Shown here piece by piece: positions 60,044-64,000 of a DNA stretch of 64,000 nucleotides; position 1 is the first letter of the stretch; each line of letters opens with the position of its first letter. Below the pieces are notes generated by a model. The model saw only the letters and a program-made list of their open reading frames with translations. It had not been told where the DNA came from and searched no databases. Position numbers and translations under genes: made by a program. This DNA comes from Reinekea thalattae. GTDB taxonomy: Bacteria > Pseudomonadota > Gammaproteobacteria > Pseudomonadales > Natronospirillaceae. Location: assembly GCF_008041945.1 (NCBI RefSeq), contig NZ_VKAD01000001.1, positions 682,001 through 746,000 of the forward strand. Direction: 5' to 3'.

Positions 60044-62200
60044 TTAGCAAGTATGCCTTGATTGAGCACCAACATCCCTCAATGGAATACGATTCATCAT
60101 GACCGCTTCCGAAGGCTTACCAATCTGTTTGATCACCCAGATATAAAAGCTCATTAGCGCCAACATCGCTGCAATCCATAAGCTTGAACTCAACCAATGC
60201 TGAACAATTGTGCCAGCCTGATACAGAATCGTCGCAGTGGCATAGGCCAATACGGTACTCCAACTAACAACCACCCAAGCCCAGCGTGGCCCAGCTTCTC
60301 GCACGAGCGCGCCAATAACCGCAACACAAGGTGTATACAATAAAATAAACACCAAGTAACAGAAGGCCGCAAAGGGAGTGACAAACAACGACAACATAGT
60401 GACAAAGGTTGCCGAGCTAACTTCCTGCTCCTCTGCAGCCTGCTCAATAGAGTCGTAACTTCCGACACGAATGCCTAATGGATCCATCAGCGCTCCGGTT
60501 AGGTCGAGCGTGTTATAGCCAATACTGGCAAAGGCCTCGATGGTTTGCGCCCACAAGTTCAACGCTTCTTCATCTACCACGTCCTGCTGACTCGCGACAT
60601 CGGTATAGAGTGAGTCCAAGGTGCCAACAACCGCCTCTTTTGCAAAAATACCGGTGATCACACCAACCGTTGCAGGCCAGTTTTCGGTTTGCACGCCCAT
60701 CGGCGCTAACACTGGCGTCACCTTCATACTAATGGCACTCAATACTGAAGCTTCGCTGTCTTCATTACCAAAGCTACCATCGGTACCCCAAGAATTTAAA
60801 AACGATAAGGCGACGACGACAATAACAATGGTCTTGCCGGCATTTTTCACAAAGCCTTTTAGTCGGTGCCAGGTGTTCATTAAAATATTTTTCGCTGCAG
60901 GCAAATGATAAACCGGCATTTCCATAACAGAGCTTGAAAGGTCTCCCTTATAGAGCGCTTTACGAAAAACCCAACCGGTAGCAATAGCCATAGCAATGCC
61001 CATTAGGTACAGCCCAAATACGACGTTTTGGCTGTGAGTACCAAAAAAAGCTGCGGCGAATAATGCATACACCGGTAAGCGAGCGCCACACGACATAAAG
61101 GGTGCCATTGCCATGGTAACCAAACGATCAGACTGTCGATCTAACGTTCGTGTCGCCATCACCGATGGCACATTACAACCAAAGCCAACAATAAGCGGGA
61201 CAAAGGCTTTACCTGGCAAACCGATGGCTTGCATCATGCGATCAACAACAAAGGCCGCTCGGGCAATATAGCCTGACCCTTCCAACAGGGATAAACCCAA
61301 ATATAAAAAGCCGACCACAGGAATAAATGTCCCAACTAACTGAACACCGCCACCTAGGCCATCGGCGACAATCACCGCACTCCAATCAGGCAGGTGCAAG
61401 CTAGCAAATAACTGATGCACGCCATCGACCAACCAAGCGCCAAGAAAAATATCGAAAAAATCAATAAAGACGGCACCGACATTAATGGCAAAGGTGAACA
61501 GTAAATACATCACCAATAAAAAAATCGGCACACTCAAAAAGCGATTCAACACTAACCGGTCGATGCGCTCAGTGACACTCACCGTCTGCTCTGCTTGCGA
61601 CACACTGGCCGACACCCATTGAGCAACAACCGCTAAGCGCTGTTGTATTTTTTCTAAATCGTCACCCTTTATAATTTCGACCTGTTCTGCTACCAAAGCC
61701 TCTTGCAGGCACGCCTTAACAGCTTCAACAGCCGTTGATTGAGCAGCAACAATACCTACTACAGGCAGACCCAGCTGTTTGCTGAGAGTATCAAGATCGA
61801 CCTTAACCTGTTGCGATGCGGCGACATCAAGCATGTTAACAACCACAAGCATAGGTACTTGGAATTCTCGTAACTGATGCGTTAACAATAGCTGGCGGTC
61901 TAAACAGCTGGCGTCGACAATATTAATAATAAAATCTATGGATTCATTCTTTAAAAAAGTATGTGCTATTTGCTCATCAATACCTGAATGCTCTTGTTCT
62001 AAAGAATAAATCCCAGGGAGGTCAACCAATTCGATTTGAGAACCGTCAGCTAATTTAAATAGCCCTGTTTTTTTATCGACGGTCACTCCCGGCCAATTAC
62101 CGACACGCTGATGCGTTCCAGTGAGGCCATTAAACAATGTCGTCTTGCCGCAGTTCGGATTACCGATCAGTGCAGCACGTTTTATGTTTTGTCTATTCAT
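60044..62200 (-). CDS. feoB: Ferrous iron transporter B
   Basis: A 718-aa inner-membrane Fe2+ transporter. The N-terminal G-domain has G1 GNPNCGKTTLFNGLTG, G3 DLPGIYSL and G4 VVNMLD, then a helical domain. The membrane part carries the two Cys-containing gate motifs LIVGFGCNVPSV and MSCGARLPVYALF, and GIFAKEAVV in the second gate repeat. Its start overlaps the feoA stop by one base. No feoC follows. Candidate Fur box in front of feoA. Confidence 0.96.
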   Translation of the reverse strand: MNRQNIKRAALIGNPNCGKTTLFNGLTGTHQRVGNWPGVTVDKKTGLFKLADGSQIELVDLPGIYSLEQEHSGIDEQIAHTFLKNESIDFIINIVDASCLDRQLLLTHQLREFQVPMLVVVNMLDVAASQQVKVDLDTLSKQLGLPVVGIVAAQSTAVEAVKACLQEALVAEQVEIIKGDDLEKIQQRLAVVAQWVSASVSQAEQTVSVTERIDRLVLNRFLSVPIFLLVMYLLFTFAINVGAVFIDFFDIFLGAWLVDGVHQLFASLHLPDWSAVIVADGLGGGVQLVGTFIPVVGFLYLGLSLLEGSGYIARAAFVVDRMMQAIGLPGKAFVPLIVGFGCNVPSVMATRTLDRQSDRLVTMAMAPFMSCGARLPVYALFAAAFFGTHSQNVVFGLYLMGIAMAIATGWVFRKALYKGDLSSSVMEMPVYHLPAAKNILMNTWHRLKGFVKNAGKTIVIVVVALSFLNSWGTDGSFGNEDSEASVLSAISMKVTPVLAPMGVQTENWPATVGVITGIFAKEAVVGTLDSLYTDVASQQDVVDEEALNLWAQTIEAFASIGYNTLDLTGALMDPLGIRVGSYDSIEQAAEEQEVSSATFVTMLSLFVTPFAAFCYLVFILLYTPCVAVIGALVREAGPRWAWVVVSWSTVLAYATATILYQAGTIVQHWLSSSLWIAAMLALMSFYIWVIKQIGKPSEAVMMNRIPLRDVGAQSRHTC

Positions 62201-62427
62201 TAGCTTGCCTCCAACAAAATATTGTCTGCATCAGTTCGGCGAACACTTAAAAAGGTGGTACCGATTTTTATCTGCCAAGGACAACCTGCTGGCGCGACAT
62301 GAATAATTTTTACGTTAGAACCTGGAATTAATCCTAGCGATAAATAGCGTGACTGCTTCGCCGCGTCAGACTTGCTGAACCCGGATAAAACACCCGATTG
62401 ACCGATCTTTAATTGACTGAGCTGCAT
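62200..62427 (-). CDS. feoA: Ferrous iron transport protein A
   Basis: A 75-aa SH3-like cytosolic protein required for FeoB function. Family features are MQLSQLKIGQSGVLSGF, YLSLGLIPGSNVKIIHVAPAG and the C-terminal ADNILLEAS. The ATG at 62427 has a perfect AGGAGG upstream with proper spacing. First gene of feoAB. Confidence 0.94.
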   Translation of the reverse strand: MQLSQLKIGQSGVLSGFSKSDAAKQSRYLSLGLIPGSNVKIIHVAPAGCPWQIKIGTTFLSVRRTDADNILLEAS

Positions 62428-62460
62428 AACTGACCTCCTACTTTAGTTGGATAGATCATA

Positions 62461-62479
62461 AATAAAAATCATTCTCATG
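62461..62479 (-). promoter_or_regulatory. Candidate Fur box upstream of feoA
   Basis: On the minus strand CATGAGAATGATTTTTATT agrees with the Fur consensus AATGATAATCATTATCATT at 14 of 19 positions, 34-52 bp before the feoA start. Confidence 0.6.
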
Positions 62480-62621
62480 CGAGAACTAACCCCAGTCGCG
62501 TTGATATACGTCAACAGTAAATTTATTGGCCAGCTAAACAGCGCTTCGTGCAGTGCTTGGTTAAAATGTCATCAAAAATAAACTTTTTGTTACTTTTCAG
62601 CAGCTTAGCGATATTTTTTTG

Positions 62622-62649
62622 TTGACAGCAACGCTGAGGTCGGTATTAT
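62622..62649 (+). promoter_or_regulatory. Sigma-70 promoter of tRNA-Ser
   Basis: TTGACA (62622-62627), a 16-nt spacer and TATTAT (62644-62649), followed by a GC-rich discriminator GCGCC, which is typical of growth-rate-controlled stable RNA promoters. The tRNA begins 13 bases later. Confidence 0.85.
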
Positions 62650-62662
62650 GCGCCCCAATCAC

Positions 62663-62754
62663 GGAGAGTTGGCAGAGTCCGGCTGAATGCACCTGACTTG
62701 AAATCAGACGTACACGAAAGTGTACCGGGGGTTCGAATCCCTCACTCTCCGCCA
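62663..62754 (+). tRNA. tRNA-Ser(UGA)
   Basis: A 92-nt class II tRNA with encoded CCA. Acceptor GGAGAGT pairs with ACTCTCC. The anticodon stem CTGA(C)/(A)TCAG holds loop CTTGAAA, giving anticodon UGA. The long variable arm (GTACACGAAAGTGTAC) and T-arm GGGGGTTCGAATCCCTC are present. Confidence 0.97.
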
Positions 62755-62760
62755 TATTCC

Positions 62761-62801
62761 AAACAAAAAAGGCCACCCAATATGGGTGGCCTTTTTTGTT
62801 T
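62761..62801 (+). terminator. Strong symmetric terminator after tRNA-Ser
   Basis: AAACAAAAAAGGCCACCCA-ATA-TGGGTGGCCTTTTTTGTTT: perfect 19-nt arms, with T-runs on both strands, just behind the tRNA. Confidence 0.92.
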
Positions 62802-62962
62802 CTGCTGTATTCTTATTATCTCTAGCGCCCTTTTTACTATCAGCCAGCTCGCTTCCGATCTATGTTATTTAATGCTGCCGATAACTAGAACTAGATACCC
62901 GACTGACATTCGGCTTCAAAACCGATATTGTCGCTTCGACCTAACTGCTCTTCGGCTGGCTT

Positions 62963-63571
62963 ATGGACCTGATAGAACAACTGGATAACCAATACCGAAA
63001 CCTGCTCCCCGTTGATGGCATTGTTCATTATGTACCGAGAGTATTGCCGCAAGCTAACGCCGAGCATTATTTAAAACAGCTGCTTAAAGAGGTCGCATGG
63101 CAGTCTGACGAAGTGGTTTTATTTGGCAAAACGATTACCACCAAACGAAAGGTAGCTTGGTATGGCGATGAAGCTTTTCAATACAGCTATTCAGGGCGAA
63201 CAAAAACTGCTCTGCCTTGGCTGGATTGTCTGCAAGATTTAAAAACAATTACCGAACAAGCCTGCAATGAACGATTCAACTCGTGCTTATTGAACCTCTA
63301 CCACAACGGTGATGAAGGCATGTCTTGGCACAGCGACGCCGAACCAGAGCTCAAACCTAATGCCGCTATTGCGACGATAAGCCTTGGTGGTGAGCGCAAA
63401 TTTTCATTGAAGCACAAGACCAGCAAACAAACCGTACAACAACAATTAGAGCCTGGCAGCCTATTAATCATGAAGGCAGAAACACAACGCTATTGGCTGC
63501 ACTGCGTACCTAAAACAAAAAAACCAGTACCTGCCAGAATTAGCCTAACGTTTCGCAGCATTGAGACTTAG
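62963..63571 (+). CDS. alkB: AlkB-like 2-oxoglutarate/Fe(II) DNA-alkylation repair dioxygenase
   Basis: A 202-aa dioxygenase of the ALKBH2/3-like bacterial group. The metal His and Asp are in SWHSDAEPEL, with the last His in WLHCVPKT. The 2-oxoglutarate-binding Arg is in ARISLTFR. NLYHNGDEGM and the KRKVAWYGD loop (lesion-recognition and flipping region) are typical. It removes alkyl groups from DNA bases by oxidation. It stands alone; no ada gene or alkylation-response site is visible nearby. Confidence 0.9.
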   Translation: MDLIEQLDNQYRNLLPVDGIVHYVPRVLPQANAEHYLKQLLKEVAWQSDEVVLFGKTITTKRKVAWYGDEAFQYSYSGRTKTALPWLDCLQDLKTITEQACNERFNSCLLNLYHNGDEGMSWHSDAEPELKPNAAIATISLGGERKFSLKHKTSKQTVQQQLEPGSLLIMKAETQRYWLHCVPKTKKPVPARISLTFRSIET

Positions 63572-63582
63572 CCTCAACGGCA

Positions 63583-63948
63583 CTACTTTAGAAATGGAAT
63601 GCTTAGAGGGTAAACCCACGGTTGAGCTTGATAAGCACGTTGGCCAGCGACGATCACGAACAACAGATTAAACAGCGCTAAAACTAAAATACCCAGTGCG
63701 CCTACTGGGGTAATAATCAATACACTGCAAATCAAATAATAAATAATCAGACTTAAAATCCAATTGGTCGCAGCCTTGCCGTGCTTATCGATTTTAGTAC
63801 TTTTCTCTTTATTAGTGGCCCACATAATAACTGGCAGAACAAAGCCTAATCCTGGCAGCAGCAGACTGGTTAATTGACTCAGGTGAAGTAACATACAGTA
63901 GGTATCGGCTTTCATTCCCCAATAATCATCGTTATCTAACATGACCAC
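63583..63948 (-). CDS. DUF4870 (Tic20-like) membrane protein
   Basis: A 121-aa protein with three or four helices; CMLLHLSQLTSLLLPGLGFVLPVIMWATNKEKS with the following D-x-HGKAATNW is the DUF4870 signature (HGKEALNFQ in others). Function unknown. Its ATG is at 63948 with a possible second start six codons on. Convergent with alkB. Confidence 0.85.
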   Translation of the reverse strand: MVMLDNDDYWGMKADTYCMLLHLSQLTSLLLPGLGFVLPVIMWATNKEKSTKIDKHGKAATNWILSLIIYYLICSVLIITPVGALGILVLALFNLLFVIVAGQRAYQAQPWVYPLSIPFLK

Positions 63949-64000
63949 TCTCCTAGTCTATAAATCGGCATAGAAACAACACAACCAAAATAGCACCTAA

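Noticed and set aside
60008-60070. Alternate frame at the feoB end giving a tail HECAICQPK, suggesting a frameshift in feoB
   Set aside because: The feoB frame has full family length and all motifs; the alternative is short and not a known FeoB ending.
62698-62988. 96-aa frame starting inside tRNA-Ser
   Set aside because: It overlaps the tRNA and its terminator and has no family resemblance.
1-64000. Search for CRISPR arrays, IS elements, prophage genes, biosynthetic clusters and known defence systems
   Set aside because: No regularly spaced direct repeats with unique spacers, transposase, integrase or phage structural genes were seen; the only tandem repeats are the short stop-linked ones reported above. 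The HEPN-like protein alone does not make a defence system.

Overview
The window is a dense stretch of chromosome from a marine-type gammaproteobacterium. A complete Na+-translocating NADH:quinone reductase operon, a FabY-type ketoacyl synthase, a BdlA-like chemoreceptor and a Pseudomonas-like order (hda, AI-2E permease, DUF2066 gene, purM, purN, DUF3108 gene) point to the Oceanospirillales/Pseudomonadales side of the class. That placement is inferred from gene content and was not computed. I see no prophage, insertion sequence, CRISPR array or rRNA operon. Almost everything looks like vertically inherited core genome with a few accessory insertions.

Layout. 1-4.5 kb: 3' part of lexA, then dnaQ, rnhA, a YafS-like methyltransferase and mltD (the enteric dnaQ-rnhA-mltD neighbourhood, without gloB). 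4.6-9.3 kb: sohB, an SCP2 protein, dusA, transaldolase and a Tus-like replication-terminus protein. 9.4-18.0 kb: one leftward redox block, nqrABCDEF-apbE-nqrM followed by the soluble transhydrogenase sthA. 18.4-22.8 kb: mfd, csiV and tRNA-Arg(CCU). 23-30 kb: UPF0149 protein, bolA, an exonuclease, a BdlA-like soluble chemoreceptor, a DsbD/ScsB protein, yihY, an ArsC-like protein and a DUF2069 protein. 30-39 kb: AraC regulator divergent from fabY, then hda, PerM-like permease, DUF2066, purMN and DUF3108. 39-47 kb: LysR, NUDIX, a voltage-gated cation channel, a FabR/DesT-like repressor, a TSUP permease, an envelope SPOR protein, an unlisted 56-aa gene, and an EamA transporter preceded by a clear FMN riboswitch (a probable riboflavin importer). 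47-55 kb: fbpABC ferric uptake genes with a candidate Fur box, a YitT protein, an in-frame VanZ-MgsA fusion, a YeeN/YebC protein and an acyltransferase. 55-64 kb: HAD phosphatase, small unknowns, a HEPN-like protein, a class-V PLP enzyme divergent from a DecR-like Lrp regulator, hemG, feoAB with a candidate Fur box, tRNA-Ser(UGA), alkB and a DUF4870 protein.

Themes. Three systems handle iron (fbpABC, feoAB, hemG). One block handles Na+/NADH bioenergetics together with its flavinylation (ApbE) and maturation (NqrM) factors. The riboswitch-controlled flavin transporter would serve the flavin demand of that block. Lipid-related genes are fabY, a FabR-like repressor and a PlsC-family acyltransferase.

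The most unusual genome-scale signal is not a gene. About ten genes are followed directly, often starting inside the stop codon, by different short imperfect tandem repeats of about 13-22 nt. Other items worth a second look are the VanZ-MgsA fusion with a preserved internal ribosome-binding site, the 56-aa gene with its own ribosome-binding site and terminator, the Tus-like protein, the acidic selectivity filter of the ion channel, and a HEPN-like protein that has lost the usual histidine.
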